Notes: generated by a model not told the origin, from the sequence alone. Counted from the first letter of the stretch, positions 1-8,959 are shown. The stretch is 64,000 nt of DNA from Agrococcus jejuensis (GCF_007679035.1 NZ_VEFR01000001.1:1135925-1199924); one strand, 5' to 3'. Numbers and translations are program-made.

Positions 1-58
1 GGGCAAGGTCTTCGTCATCAACAGGCGCAACCCGCGCATGAAGGGCCGGCAGGGATAG
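1..58 (+). CDS. rpmJ: 50S ribosomal protein L36, C-terminal part (cut by left edge)
   Basis: Reading from base 2, the frame gives 18 residues ending in NPRMKGRQG and a TAG stop at 56-58. This is the typical C-terminus of bacterial ribosomal protein L36, a small protein of the large ribosomal subunit. The start and the first half lie outside the window. The visible part begins GKVFVINRR and has no cysteine or histidine, which fits the zinc-free L36 paralogue that actinobacteria often carry as a second copy. That assignment stays tentative because the N-terminal half is not visible. Confidence 0.82.
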   Translation, partial: GKVFVINRRNPRMKGRQG

Positions 59-116
59 GCGACACTCGGGGTGCGCGTGACAGGGGGTGCCATGCCGCGC
101 GTGCCACGATGAGCGC

Positions 117-821
117 ATGACGCCGACGTCGCGAGGACTCACCGATCGCTCGACGCTCGTCGTCGCGCTCCGCACCGTCGTGCTGCTCGCCGGCATCTCG
201 GCCGAGGCCTGGAACCTCGTGACCGTCGCCGGCGAGGGCGACCGCATCAGCGAGCACCTCGGCTACTTCACGGTGCAGTCGAACGTGCTCGTGCTCGGCG
301 TCGTCGTCTGGATGCTGCTGCGTCCCGACGGCCGGCCGCGTTGGTTCGACGCGCTGCGCGGCGCGACGACCGCGTACATCGTGCTCACGGGGCTCGTGTG
401 GGCCGTGCTGCTCGCGTCGCCCGAGGAGGCGCTCGGATTCACGGTCGAGTACCCGAGCTTCGTGCAGCACCGGCTCATCCCGGTGCTCATGGCCCTCGAC
501 TGGCTGCTCGTGCCCACCGCGCGACCGCTGCGAGTCGGTCGCTGCATCCCGGCATGGATGGCGTATCCGATCGCCTACCTCGCCATCTCCTGGGTGCGCG
601 GCGGGCTGCTCGACGGCTGGATCCCCTACCCCTTCCTCGACCCCGCGGTGCACGGCGGCGTCGGCGGGCTCGTCGTGCCGACGGGCCAGGTGCTGCTCGC
701 GTTCGTGGTGGGCATCGCGCTCGTCGCGATCGTCGGGCGAGCGCGATGGCGGCCGCGCGAGGGGCTCGAGCGGCCGGCGCCGCGCATCGGGTCGTCGAAT
801 CCGCACGCGAGCGGCACCTGA
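117..821 (+). CDS. Pr6Pr-type integral membrane protein
   Basis: A 234-residue protein with six predicted membrane segments and short loops. The motif YFTVQSN after the first membrane segment and the WM..RP loop resemble the Pr6Pr family of actinobacterial membrane proteins, whose function is not established. I chose ATG 117 over the in-frame GTG at 87 because a -10-like hexamer CACGAT (105-110) lies exactly six bases upstream, as in a leaderless transcript. The C-terminal tail is cytosolic-like, basic and proline-rich. The gene is convergent with the next one, and hairpins lie between them. The membrane location is clear; the biochemical role is unknown. Confidence 0.8.
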   Translation: MTPTSRGLTDRSTLVVALRTVVLLAGISAEAWNLVTVAGEGDRISEHLGYFTVQSNVLVLGVVVWMLLRPDGRPRWFDALRGATTAYIVLTGLVWAVLLASPEEALGFTVEYPSFVQHRLIPVLMALDWLLVPTARPLRVGRCIPAWMAYPIAYLAISWVRGGLLDGWIPYPFLDPAVHGGVGGLVVPTGQVLLAFVVGIALVAIVGRARWRPREGLERPAPRIGSSNPHASGT

Positions 822-878
822 GGCGCCCACTGCAGCCGAGGCCCCGCTGACGTGCGGATTCGGCGCGGTCCGCACCGC

Positions 879-904
879 GGCGCAGGGGATCGTGTCCCCG
901 CGCC
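879..904. terminator. Hairpin between convergent genes
   Basis: GGCGC-A-GGGGA, loop TCGTG, TCCCC-GCGCC forms a ten-pair stem with one bulged A. It lies just before the stop of the minus-strand gene that ends at 908, and there is no T-run. A second weaker stem (GTGCGGA 852-858 with TCCGCAC 869-875) lies beside it. Both may help stop transcription from either side. Confidence 0.4.
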
Positions 905-907
905 GGC

Positions 908-1285
908 TCAGTCCTCCGGCGTCGAGAGGTCGCGGTGCTCGGGCGCCTCGTGCGCGGGACGCGCCTCGCGGCGCCGTTCGTCGGCGCGGAGACGCGCATC
1001 CGCGCGCAGTCGCGACCAGTACGGCAGCTCGCGCACGTGCGGATCGGTCGCGCCCGCGACCCACGGCGTGCCGACGAGCGCGACCACGACGGCCACGACC
1101 GTGCCGACGAGCAGCACGAGCAGGGGCTCCGTCGCGAGCGCGTACACCGGCACCGCGCATGCCGCGGCGACGAGGATCCACACCATCGCGATCGCGGTGC
1201 TCGGCATGCGCGTGCGCCCGAGCAGCAGCAGGCCACCGAGCACGATCCCCGCGACGCCGGCGAGCAGCAGCTCCAGCCACACCAT
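908..1285 (-). CDS. Small membrane protein, unknown function
   Basis: A 125-residue protein with an N-terminal hydrophobic hairpin (about residues 3-20 and 30-50), a third hydrophobic stretch (about 54-74), and then a charged tail rich in arginine, alanine and glutamate. I do not recognise a family. It has no signal-peptidase or lipobox motif. ATG 1285 is the first start in the frame that keeps the whole first membrane segment. A TAGGGT hexamer 40 bases upstream is a possible -10 element. Its neighbour upstream on the same strand is another small membrane protein, so both may belong to the end of the mfd-mazG transcription unit. Confidence 0.65.
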   Translation of the reverse strand: MVWLELLLAGVAGIVLGGLLLLGRTRMPSTAIAMVWILVAAACAVPVYALATEPLLVLLVGTVVAVVVALVGTPWVAGATDPHVRELPYWSRLRADARLRADERRREARPAHEAPEHRDLSTPED

Positions 1286-1324
1286 CCGCGCCCCACGATC
1301 CCCGAGCCGACGCCCGGTGCAGCG

Positions 1325-1330
1325 ACCCTA
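1325..1330 (-). promoter_or_regulatory. Possible -10 element (TAGGGT)
   Basis: TAGGGT on the minus strand, 40 bases before the start codon at 1285. It matches the TANNNT pattern of actinobacterial housekeeping promoters and recurs in similar form elsewhere in this window. No convincing -35 box was found. Confidence 0.3.
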
Positions 1331-1350
1331 GCGAGCGCGGCTGGGCACCG

Positions 1351-1797
1351 TCAGCGCGAGCCGACCGCCGCGAGCAGCACGAACGCCAGCGCGAGCAGGT
1401 GGCAGGCCATGGGGCGCCACGAGTGCAGCCACCGTGCGACGCGCGTCTCGGGCAGCCCCGCGAGGTCGACGCCCGCGAGGTTCCTGCCGATGAAGATCGG
1501 TCGCACCTGCATGAGCCGGCCCGCGCGCTCGCGCGTCTCGAGGTCCGGCGAGGTCGCTGCGGCGGCGATGCCCCGGCGGTACCACCACACGGTGCCGAAC
1601 GTGAGGCCCAGCCACATCGCGATCCAGAGCAGCGCCGGCACGGCAAGCACCGTCGCAGGCGGCGTGTGCACCGATCCGGCGAGCACGGAGGCGACGATGA
1701 GCAGCGCGAGGAGCACGAGCACGCCGCACGTCGCGAGCCACACGACGAACGCCGCGTGCGCACGCGCCGTGAGCGCTCGCGCGCGTCGCGGCGTCAT
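1351..1797 (-). CDS. Hypothetical membrane protein
   Basis: A 148-residue protein with two strong membrane segments near the N-terminus (about residues 15-38 and 48-70) and one at the C-terminus (about 128-145). Between them is a cytosolic stretch with several arginines and the sequence IGRNLAGVDLAGLP. The family is not recognised. Its ATG overlaps the TGA stop of mazG by four bases (ATGA), so the two are probably translationally coupled and co-transcribed with mfd. Nothing in the sequence suggests a catalytic site. Confidence 0.7.
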   Translation of the reverse strand: MTPRRARALTARAHAAFVVWLATCGVLVLLALLIVASVLAGSVHTPPATVLAVPALLWIAMWLGLTFGTVWWYRRGIAAAATSPDLETRERAGRLMQVRPIFIGRNLAGVDLAGLPETRVARWLHSWRPMACHLLALAFVLLAAVGSR

Positions 1798-2513
1798 GCG
1801 CCGGCGGCGCCGCTCGCGTGGCGCCCCTGCGCGCGCAGCGCCGCGTCGCGCTCCTGCGCACGCAGGGCCGTGTCGCGCTCGCGCACCGCGAGCCGCAGCG
1901 CCCGCTCGGCGTCGAGCCCGTGCGCACCGGCCTGCTCGACGAGCGCGAGCAGCGCCGCGCCGAGCTCCGCCTCGGTCGCCGGCGCCGACGCGTCGGGCTC
2001 GGGCGGCGTCACGAGCCCGCCCTTGCGGGCGCGCTGCAGCGTCTTCTGCGCGAGCGCCAGCGCCGGCAGGCCCGGCGGGATGCCGTCGAGCGCGCTCTCG
2101 CGCTGCGACTTCTCGACCCGCTTCAGGGCATCCCACGACGCCACGACGTCGTCGACGCCCGACACCTGCGCGTCGCCGAAGACGTGCGGATGGCGCGAGC
2201 GCATCTTCTCGGCCGTGTCGCGCGCGACGTCGGCGACGTCGAAGCCCTCCTCGACCGCGGCGATGTCGGCGTGGAACAGCACCTGGTAGAGCACGTCGCC
2301 GAGCTCCTCGCGGATGCCGGCGACGTCGCCCGTCTCGATGGCGTCGACGAGCTCGTACGCCTCCTCGACGAGGTAGGTCACGAGGCTCTCGTGCGTCTGC
2401 TCCGCATCCCACGGGCAGCCACCGGGCCTGCGCAGCCTGGCGACGACGTCGACGAGCTCGCCGAACGCGTCGCCGGAGCCGGGCACGGCATCCCTGGTCG
2501 CGTCGTCGACCAC
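1794..2513 (-). CDS. mazG: Nucleoside triphosphate pyrophosphohydrolase MazG
   Basis: MazG hydrolyses nucleoside triphosphates to monophosphates and pyrophosphate, which cleans damaged or excess nucleotides from the pool and can modulate stress signalling. The MazG domain starts near residue 17. It shows the CPWD...QTHESL motif (about 33-44), the metal-binding EEAYE helix (50-54) and ELGDVLYQVLFHA. After these comes a second, shorter helical part and an alanine/arginine-rich tail. The GTG start at 2513 leaves one base between it and the mfd stop, so the two genes form one unit (mfd-mazG). The protein is 239 residues, slightly short of two-domain MazG proteins, and only one complete catalytic domain is visible. 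Confidence 0.92.
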   Translation of the reverse strand: MVDDATRDAVPGSGDAFGELVDVVARLRRPGGCPWDAEQTHESLVTYLVEEAYELVDAIETGDVAGIREELGDVLYQVLFHADIAAVEEGFDVADVARDTAEKMRSRHPHVFGDAQVSGVDDVVASWDALKRVEKSQRESALDGIPPGLPALALAQKTLQRARKGGLVTPPEPDASAPATEAELGAALLALVEQAGAHGLDAERALRLAVRERDTALRAQERDAALRAQGRHASGAAGA

Positions 2514-2514
2514 G

Positions 2515-5500
2515 TCAGCCCGCCTGGGCGGCGATCGGATGCCCGTCGGCGTCGAGCCGTGCGGGCTCGTCGGGCTTGGGCGGCGGGAAGAGCGCCGTGA
2601 GCAGCTGCGACACCCACGCGATGAGCTCGGCGTCGGGCAGCGGCTGTGCCTGCGTGCCCGCGAGGCGACCGCCGCCGGCCGTCGGCACCGGCACGAGCAG
2701 GGACCTCGCGGACGCGTTCCACTTGGCCGTCGGGTACATGCGACGCAGTCGCAGCTGCAGCGACTCCGGCAGGTCGGCCGGGCCGACGCGCAGGTTCGGG
2801 CCCACCGAGATGACCTCCGACAGCCGTGCCTGCATGGCCTGGCGGCGCAGTCGCGCCATGGCGAGCAGCGTCGTGACCTGCTGCGGCGGCGGACCGTAGC
2901 GGTCCTCCAGCTCGTCGGCGACGGTGTCGATCGCCGTGTCGGACGGCGACGACGCCGCGGCGGAGAGCTTCTGGTAGGCCTCGAGGCGCAGACGCTCGGC
3001 GTCGAGGTACGACTCGGGGATGACGGCGTCGACGGGCAGCTCGAGGCGCAGCTCGCGCGGTGCGTCCTCGGCGTCGCCGCGGAACGTCGACACCGCCTCC
3101 CCCACCATGCGCAGGTACAGGTCGAAGCCGACGCCCGCGATGTGGCCCGACTGCTCGCCGCCGAGCAGGTTGCCCGCACCGCGGATCTCGAGGTCCTTCA
3201 TCGCCACCTGCATGCCGGCGCCGAGCTCGTTGTGCACCGCGATCGTCTCGAGGCGGTCGTGCGCGGTCTCCGACAGCGGCGTCTCGGCGTCGTAGAGGAA
3301 GTACGCGTACGCGCGCTCGCGACCGCGGCCCACGCGACCGCGCAGCTGATGCAGCTGGCTGAGGCCGTACCGCTCGGCACGGTCGACGATGAGGGTGTTG
3401 GCGTTGGGGATGTCGAGGCCGGTCTCGACGATCGTCGTCGACACGAGCACGTCGAAGCGCCGCTCCCAGAAGTCCACGATGACCTGCTCGAGCTGGTGCT
3501 CGTTCATCTTGCCGTGCGCGATCGCGATGCGCGCCTCGGGCACGAGCTCCGAGATGCGCGCAGCCGTGCGCGCGATCGACGAGACGCGATTGTGCACGAA
3601 GAAGACCTGACCCTCGCGCAGCAGCTCGCGGCGGATGGCCGCGGCGACCTGCTGGTCGGAGTGCGCACCGACGAACGTGAGGATGGGGTGGCGCGCCTCG
3701 GGGGCCGTGGCGAGCGTCGACATCTCGCGGATGCCCGTGACGGCCATCTCGAGCGTGCGCGGGATGGGCGTGGCGGACATCGACAGCACGTCGACGTTCG
3801 TCTTCATCTGCTTGAGCAGATCCTTGTGCTCGACGCCGAAGCGCTGCTCCTCGTCGATGATCACGAGCCCGAGGTCCTTGAACCGCACGTCGTCGGTGAG
3901 GATGCGGTGGGTGCCCACGACCATGTCGACGGTGCCGTCGATGAGGCCCTGCACGGTGGCCTTCGCCTCGGCGTTCGACTGGAAGCGGCTCAGGGCCGCC
4001 ACCTGCACGGGGAAGCCCGCGAAGCGCGCCGTGAACGTCTCGTGGTGCTGGCGCACGAGCAGCGTCGTCGGCACGAGCATCGCCACCTGCTTGCCGTCCT
4101 GGATGGCCTTGAAGGCCGCACGCACGGCGACCTCGGTCTTGCCGAAGCCGACGTCGCCCGACAGCAGGCGATCCATGGGCACCTCGCGCTCCATGTCGCG
4201 CTTGACCTCGTCGATCGTCGTCAGCTGATCGGGGGTCTCGGCGTACGGGAAGGCATCCTCGAGCTCGTGCTGCCAGGGGGTGTCGGGTCCGAACGCGTGG
4301 CCCTTCGACGCCATGCGCGCCGCATAGAGCTTCACGAGCTCGACGGCGATGTCGCGCACGGCCTTGCGAGCCTTCGACTTCGCCGCCTGCCACTCGGAGC
4401 CGCCCATGCGCGACAGCTGCGGGCTCTCGCCGCCGACGTAGCGCGACAGCTGGTCGAGCTGGTCGGTGGGGATCGACAGGCGGTCGCCCGGCTGCCCGCG
4501 CTTCGAGGCCGCGTACTCGAGCACGAGGTACTCGCGCACGGTCTGCGTCGCGTTGCGGCCACCGGAGGAGACGGTGCGCTGGGTGAGCTCGATGAAGCGG
4601 CCGATGCCGTGCGTCTCGTGCACGACGAGGTCGCCGGGCTTCAGCTGCAGCGGGTCGACGACGGTGCCGCGTCGCGTGGCGAGGCGGCGCGGAGCGCGCG
4701 AGTCGACGCCGACGGCGCGGCCGAACAGCTCCGCCTCGCTCACGAGCGCGACGCGGCCCTGCTCGACGCGGAAGCCGTGCTCGACGTTCGCCCTCGCGAC
4801 GTGCACGACGCCGGCCTCGAGCTCGGCGGGCAGGTCGTCGGCCTGGCGGGCCGCGACGCCGCGCTCCGCGAGCACGGAGGCGGCGCGCTCCCCCATGCCG
4901 TGTCCCGCGGCGGTCACGACGACGCGCCAGCCCTCCCGCGCGAGCGCGACGACGGCCTCGACCGCGGCATCCGCGCCCTGGCCGATGGGGTTCGGCAGGC
5001 TCGAGATGAGCTCGGCACCGTCGTCGGTCAGATCCGTGCCGAACGACGACAGCGCGTACCAGGGACCGTCGGCGGCCTCGCGCAGCTCGCCGAGCTCGAG
5101 GAAGCCGCCGGCGGCCAGGTCGACGGGCACCTGCGCACCGGCTGCGGCGGCCGACCAGGCCGCCTCGAGGAACTCGCGGTTCGTGTCGTCGAGGATCGCG
5201 ACGCGGTCGCGCACGCGCTCAGGGCCGATGACCGCGACCGCGACGTCGGGCAGGTGGTGCGTGAGCGGCACGAGCTGCGGCAGCAGCAGCGGCGCGAGCG
5301 ACTCCATGCCCTCGACGACGATGCCGTTCGCGATCCTCTCGAGCATCCCCTCCATCGCGGGCAGCTCGTGCTGCAGCCGCTCGGCGCGCGCTCGCACGTC
5401 GTCGGTGAGCAGCAGCTCGCGTGCAGGCGGCAGGTCGATGCGCGGCACGAGGTCGGGGTCGGAGCGCTGGTCGGCGACGCGGAACCACCGCAGCTGCTCG

Positions 5501-6099
5501 ACCTCGTCGCCGAACAGGTCGACGCGGATCGGATGCTCCTCGGCGGGGCTGAACACGTCGAGGATGCCGCCGCGCACCGCGAACTCGCCGCGCCGCGTGA
5601 CCATGTCGACCCGCTGGTAGGCGTGGGCGACGAGTGCGCGCGTGAGGTCGGAGAGGTCGACGCCGCGCTGGCCGGACTCGAGGGTGATCGCCTGCGTGTC
5701 GGCGAGGCCGACGGGCGTCGGCTGCAGCGCCGCACGGGCGGAGGCGACGACGATCGCGGGCGTGCCGGCCGGCCGCGTGCGCACGTCGTGCAGCGCGCGC
5801 CACCGCTGGCCCACCGTCTCGGGGCTCGGGCTCAGCCGCTCGTGCGGCAGCGTCTCCCACGCGGGGAAGCCCACGACGGTCGCGCCCGGCACCCACGCGC
5901 CGAGCTCGGCGACGAGCGCATCCGCCTCGCGCTTCGTCGACGTGACGACGAGCAGCGGGCGGTCGGTGGATGCGATGGCCGCGAGCAGCGGCGAGCGCAT
6001 GCCCTCCGCGACCGTGAACGCACCACCGACGGCGATGCGACGACGCGCGTCGGCGAGCGCCGTCTCCTCGAGGACGGCGAGCAGCGGCGCGAGGCTCAC
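2515..6099 (-). CDS. mfd: Transcription-repair coupling factor Mfd
   Basis: Mfd is a cytosolic DNA translocase that removes RNA polymerase stalled at DNA damage and recruits UvrABC. The 1194-residue protein has an N-terminal UvrB-like part, a CarD-like RNA-polymerase-interacting domain beginning with KPGDLVVHETHGIGRF (near residue 500), and a RecG-like helicase core. The core carries Walker A GDVGFGKTE and the DEEQ box in IIDEEQRFGVEHK, and a C-terminal TRCF domain follows. The GTG start at 6099 overlaps the stop of the upstream lipoprotein gene (GTGA), which implies co-expression. Length and domain order are normal for Mfd. The strand opposite this gene carries a very long open frame that is only an antisense shadow. 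Confidence 0.97.
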   Translation of the reverse strand: MSLAPLLAVLEETALADARRRIAVGGAFTVAEGMRSPLLAAIASTDRPLLVVTSTKREADALVAELGAWVPGATVVGFPAWETLPHERLSPSPETVGQRWRALHDVRTRPAGTPAIVVASARAALQPTPVGLADTQAITLESGQRGVDLSDLTRALVAHAYQRVDMVTRRGEFAVRGGILDVFSPAEEHPIRVDLFGDEVEQLRWFRVADQRSDPDLVPRIDLPPARELLLTDDVRARAERLQHELPAMEGMLERIANGIVVEGMESLAPLLLPQLVPLTHHLPDVAVAVIGPERVRDRVAILDDTNREFLEAAWSAAAAGAQVPVDLAAGGFLELGELREAADGPWYALSSFGTDLTDDGAELISSLPNPIGQGADAAVEAVVALAREGWRVVVTAAGHGMGERAASVLAERGVAARQADDLPAELEAGVVHVARANVEHGFRVEQGRVALVSEAELFGRAVGVDSRAPRRLATRRGTVVDPLQLKPGDLVVHETHGIGRFIELTQRTVSSGGRNATQTVREYLVLEYAASKRGQPGDRLSIPTDQLDQLSRYVGGESPQLSRMGGSEWQAAKSKARKAVRDIAVELVKLYAARMASKGHAFGPDTPWQHELEDAFPYAETPDQLTTIDEVKRDMEREVPMDRLLSGDVGFGKTEVAVRAAFKAIQDGKQVAMLVPTTLLVRQHHETFTARFAGFPVQVAALSRFQSNAEAKATVQGLIDGTVDMVVGTHRILTDDVRFKDLGLVIIDEEQRFGVEHKDLLKQMKTNVDVLSMSATPIPRTLEMAVTGIREMSTLATAPEARHPILTFVGAHSDQQVAAAIRRELLREGQVFFVHNRVSSIARTAARISELVPEARIAIAHGKMNEHQLEQVIVDFWERRFDVLVSTTIVETGLDIPNANTLIVDRAERYGLSQLHQLRGRVGRGRERAYAYFLYDAETPLSETAHDRLETIAVHNELGAGMQVAMKDLEIRGAGNLLGGEQSGHIAGVGFDLYLRMVGEAVSTFRGDAEDAPRELRLELPVDAVIPESYLDAERLRLEAYQKLSAAASSPSDTAIDTVADELEDRYGPPPQQVTTLLAMARLRRQAMQARLSEVISVGPNLRVGPADLPESLQLRLRRMYPTAKWNASARSLLVPVPTAGGGRLAGTQAQPLPDAELIAWVSQLLTALFPPPKPDEPARLDADGHPIAAQAG

Positions 6100-6593
6100 T
6101 GCGTGTAGATCACGGCGCCCGAGGCGTCGGCGACGGAGAACGAGTACGACAGCGCGTTCGGGTCCCCGGGCGGCGGCGCCGCGACGTAGACCTGATTGAG
6201 CTCGCCGGGCACGTGCTCGAGGTGCGTCATCTCGAGCGGCGTGCCGTACCACGTGAGGGTCGTCGTGCCCTCGCCCGCCGGCCCCATGAAGACGACGTAG
6301 GGCTGCGTGGCGACGTCGCCGATGACGCACACCGTGCCGCCCGAGCCGAGGCAGACGCCGAGCGGCTGCGACGCGCCGGCCTGCTCGAGGATGACGTCGA
6401 GCGTGCTCGTCGTCTCGCTCACGTCGACCCATGCGCGCACGTCGTCGCCGATCGTGGCGCCGAGGTCGTAGCCGTTGGGCCCCGTGGGTCCGTCGTTCGC
6501 GTCGCCGCCCACGCAGCCGGCCAGCCCGACGACGAGCGCCGCTGCGGCTGCGGACGCGGCGATGCCGCGCACCGCACGCTGTCGAAGACGCAT
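6096..6593 (-). CDS. Putative secreted lipoprotein
   Basis: A 165-residue protein with a short basic N-terminus, a hydrophobic alanine/valine-rich stretch and the lipobox VGLAGC, in which the cysteine (about residue 27) would be lipid-modified at the outer membrane face. The mature part is small, acidic and glycine/threonine-rich. It has one cysteine pair in GVCLGSGGTVCVIG, which could form a disulfide. No enzyme family is recognised. ATG 6593 gives a standard signal peptide; the upstream ATG at 6638 would add a basic extension before it. The gene ends inside the start of mfd. The linkage to mfd is probably only transcriptional. Confidence 0.75.
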   Translation of the reverse strand: MRLRQRAVRGIAASAAAAALVVGLAGCVGGDANDGPTGPNGYDLGATIGDDVRAWVDVSETTSTLDVILEQAGASQPLGVCLGSGGTVCVIGDVATQPYVVFMGPAGEGTTTLTWYGTPLEMTHLEHVPGELNQVYVAAPPPGDPNALSYSFSVADASGAVIYTQ

Positions 6594-6659
6594 CCGATCC
6601 CCTCCCGGTCGACGCTCCATGCTAGTCGCGACCGCCATGCGGCCACGACGCGCCCGCCG

Positions 6660-7235
6660 CTACGGCGAGTGCAGCGCCTGCTGCGCGGGCACGAGGCCGT
6701 CGCGCAGCACGTGCTCGACGGCGTCGGCGGCGGCGTCGACCATGAACGGCAGCTCCTGCTGCTCGGTGCCGCTGAAGCGCTTGAGCACGAAGTCGGCGGG
6801 ATCCTGCCTGCCGGGCGGGCGGCCGATGCCGACGCGCACCCGGATGAAGTCGGCGCCGCGGGCGGCGATGACGTCCTTGAGGCCGTTGTGGCCGCCGGCC
6901 CCGCCGCCGCGCTTGAGGCGCACGGTGCCGAGCGGCAGGTCGAGCTCGTCATGCACGACGATGACCTGCTCGATGGGCACCGAGTAGTAGTCCATGAGCG
7001 ACGCGACGGGGCCGCCGGACCGGTTCATGTACGTCTCGGGGAAGGCGAAGACGACCTTCGGCCCTCCCACGATGCGGCGCTCGCCCACGCTCGCGACGGC
7101 CTTGCGGTGCCGCGACCGCGTGACGCCGGCTCGCGAGCACAGCTCGTCGAGCACGTCGACGCCCACGTTGTGGCGCGTGCGCTGGTAGTCGGGCCCGGGA
7201 TTCCCGAGCCCGACCACCAGCCACGCGTCAGCCAT
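6660..7235 (-). CDS. pth: Peptidyl-tRNA hydrolase
   Basis: Pth releases tRNA from peptidyl-tRNAs that drop off the ribosome. The 191-residue protein has the family signature GLGNPGPDY at residues 9-17, the catalytic histidine in RHNVG (His22), the FAFPETYMNRSG segment, VVHDELDLPLG with the partner aspartate, and GGGAGGHNGLKD. The length is typical of bacterial Pth. The rplY gene lies 21 bases upstream on the same strand, a conserved bacterial pairing in which both products serve translation. The two are probably co-transcribed. Confidence 0.97.
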   Translation of the reverse strand: MADAWLVVGLGNPGPDYQRTRHNVGVDVLDELCSRAGVTRSRHRKAVASVGERRIVGGPKVVFAFPETYMNRSGGPVASLMDYYSVPIEQVIVVHDELDLPLGTVRLKRGGGAGGHNGLKDVIAARGADFIRVRVGIGRPPGRQDPADFVLKRFSGTEQQELPFMVDAAADAVEHVLRDGLVPAQQALHSP

Positions 7236-7256
7236 GCGCGTCGTGCGAGACGAGTG

Positions 7257-7904
7257 CTACTCGTCGTCCGACGACGCCTCGCCGGCCTCGTCGGCAGCCT
7301 CGGCCGTCTCGCCCTCGGCAGCCTCCTCGGCGTCCTCGTCCTCGAGCACGGGGGCCGGGGGCACCGACACGCCGACGACGAGCGTCTCGGGGTCGGTGAT
7401 GAGCTCGGCGCCCTTGGGCAGCGTGACCTCGGACGCGAGGATCTGCGCGCCCTCCTCGAGGCCCTCGATCGAGACGACGACGTTCTCGGGGATGTGCAGC
7501 GCCTCGACCTCGAGCAGCAGCGTCGTGTTCTCGAGGTTGTGGATCGTGCCGGGAGCCGACTCGCCCTCGACGTGCACCGGCACGTCGACCTGGACCTTCT
7601 CGCCGCGGCGCACGACGATGAGGTCGAGGTGCTCGAGGGCGGGGATGCCCTGCAGCACGGGGTTGCGCTGGATGTCCTTCACGAGCGCCAGCTGCGACTC
7701 GCCCTCGATCTGGAGGTCGAGCACGGCGTTCGCCTTGCGCACGAGGAGGAAGACGGCGTGGCCGTCGACCGCGAGGTGGCGCGGCTCGGTGCCGTGGCCG
7801 TAGAGGACCGCGGGGATCTTGCCGGCGGCACGGAGGCGGCGGGCCGCACCCTTGCCGAACTGCGTGCGGATCTCGGTGGCGAGCGTGTTGTCGTCGCTGC
7901 TCAT
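7257..7904 (-). CDS. rplY: 50S ribosomal protein L25 / general stress protein Ctc
   Basis: L25 binds 5S rRNA in the large subunit. The N-terminal half has the L25 signature: RTQFGKGAARRLRAAGKIPAVLYGHG near residues 13-38, which divides as FGKGAARRLR and IPAVLYGHG, followed by the TL5/Ctc-type C-terminal beta domain. At 215 residues it is the long Ctc form common in Gram-positive bacteria. The C-terminus ends in an acidic alanine/glutamate tail (EDEDAEEAAEGETAEAADE), which is often seen in high-GC actinobacteria. It is the first gene of the rplY-pth unit. A possible TAGCAT -10 element lies about 140 bases upstream. Confidence 0.95.
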   Translation of the reverse strand: MSSDDNTLATEIRTQFGKGAARRLRAAGKIPAVLYGHGTEPRHLAVDGHAVFLLVRKANAVLDLQIEGESQLALVKDIQRNPVLQGIPALEHLDLIVVRRGEKVQVDVPVHVEGESAPGTIHNLENTTLLLEVEALHIPENVVVSIEGLEEGAQILASEVTLPKGAELITDPETLVVGVSVPPAPVLEDEDAEEAAEGETAEAADEAGEASSDDE

Positions 7905-8040
7905 GGTGATGCTCCCTGTCTTCGGCCCTTCGGGCCGGGTGGTCGTCGGTCCTCGACTCGCACGCGGGAGGCAGCCTGTGGCACGCCACCGCGTCGATCA
8001 CGGGCACGCCAGGCGCCCCTCGCCGAGGTCTCGACCGACG

Positions 8041-8046
8041 ATGCTA
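8041..8046 (-). promoter_or_regulatory. Possible -10 element for rplY-pth (TAGCAT)
   Basis: TAGCAT on the minus strand lies in the 192-base gap upstream of rplY. The leader between it and the start codon also contains a small GGCCC-TTC-GGGCC stem (7924-7936). No good -35 box is visible. The rest of this gap shows no recognisable gene. Confidence 0.3.
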
Positions 8047-8096
8047 CCAGCGTCGGCGTGCCGGGCGTGTCGCGAGTCGGCCACGCGGGTGCGGGA

Positions 8097-8948
8097 TCAG
8101 CTCGCGAAGGTCTGCTCGATCGAGCGCGCCGGCCGCCCGAGCACCCGCTCGACGTCGGGCGACACGGTGCCGAGCGAGCCGTCGGCGATCGCCGTGTAGG
8201 TCGAGACCCACGCGTCGAGCTGCCAGTCCTCGGCGCCCCACGCGTCGCGGCGCCACGCGTACGCATCCTCGACCGTCTCGTCCTCGTAGCGCAGCGTGCG
8301 CCCCGTCGCGATGCCGCCGCGTGCGATGGCCTCGGCCATCGTCGGCGCCTCCGGACCCGTGAGCGTGTACGTCTCGCCCGCGTGCGGCGCGGGATCGCGC
8401 AGCACGGCGGCGGCGACGTCGGCGATGTCCTGCTGCGCGACGGCGGCGATGCGCCCGTCGCCCGCGGGGCCGCGCACGACGCCGTCGGCGTCGGCGAAGC
8501 GCACGAGCGACTCCTGGTACAGCCCGTCGCGCAGGAACGTCCACCGCATCCCCGACGCGCGCAGCGCCTGCTCGGCCTCGTGGTGGTCGCGACCGAGCGT
8601 GAACGTGGCGTCGGGCGCCGCGCTCTGGAACGACGTGTAGACGACGTGGCCGACGCCCGCCTCGGCCGCGGCGGCGATCGCGGTCGCGTGGTCGAGGCGG
8701 CGCGTCGGCGACTCGGATGCGGAGACGAGCAGCAGGGTGTCGACGCCCGTGAACGCGGCGCAGCACTCGTCCGCGTCGGCGTAGGCGGCGACACGCACCT
8801 CGACTCCGGCCGGCGCGCGCGCCGCGTCGCGCACGACGGCGATGGGCGCGAGGTCGGCGAGCTGCTCGAGCACGAGGCCGCCGAGCGTGCCGGTGACGCC
8901 CGTGAGCGCGAGGACGCCGCGCGCGTGCGCCGCGGAGGGAGAGGTCAT
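8097..8948 (-). CDS. NmrA/QorB-like NAD(P)-binding oxidoreductase
   Basis: A 283-residue atypical short-chain dehydrogenase/reductase. The dinucleotide-binding motif GVTGTLGGLVLEQL is near residue 17, a segment matching quinone oxidoreductase 2 (TLLLVSASES) follows, and the YTSFQSA strand-turn is present. It lacks the classical YxxxK catalytic pair, as is usual for NmrA/QorB-like members, which bind NAD(P)H and reduce quinones or act as redox sensors. The start at 8948 was chosen because the nucleotide-binding fold begins shortly after it. It follows the gntP gene by 11 bases on the same strand and may be read through from the sugar-acid operon. A link to sugar metabolism is not evident. Confidence 0.85.
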   Translation of the reverse strand: MTSPSAAHARGVLALTGVTGTLGGLVLEQLADLAPIAVVRDAARAPAGVEVRVAAYADADECCAAFTGVDTLLLVSASESPTRRLDHATAIAAAAEAGVGHVVYTSFQSAAPDATFTLGRDHHEAEQALRASGMRWTFLRDGLYQESLVRFADADGVVRGPAGDGRIAAVAQQDIADVAAAVLRDPAPHAGETYTLTGPEAPTMAEAIARGGIATGRTLRYEDETVEDAYAWRRDAWGAEDWQLDAWVSTYTAIADGSLGTVSPDVERVLGRPARSIEQTFAS

Positions 8949-8959
8949 GCGCTCATCCT

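Noticed and set aside
18..1763. Long minus-strand open frame of 581 codons
   Set aside because: It spans three genes that read in other frames and the translation is arginine/serine-rich noise.
2539..6108. Very long plus-strand open frame of about 1190 codons opposite mfd
   Set aside because: It is an antisense shadow caused by the high GC content. Its translation is low-complexity (Arg, Ala, Val, His) and mfd on the other strand is unmistakable.
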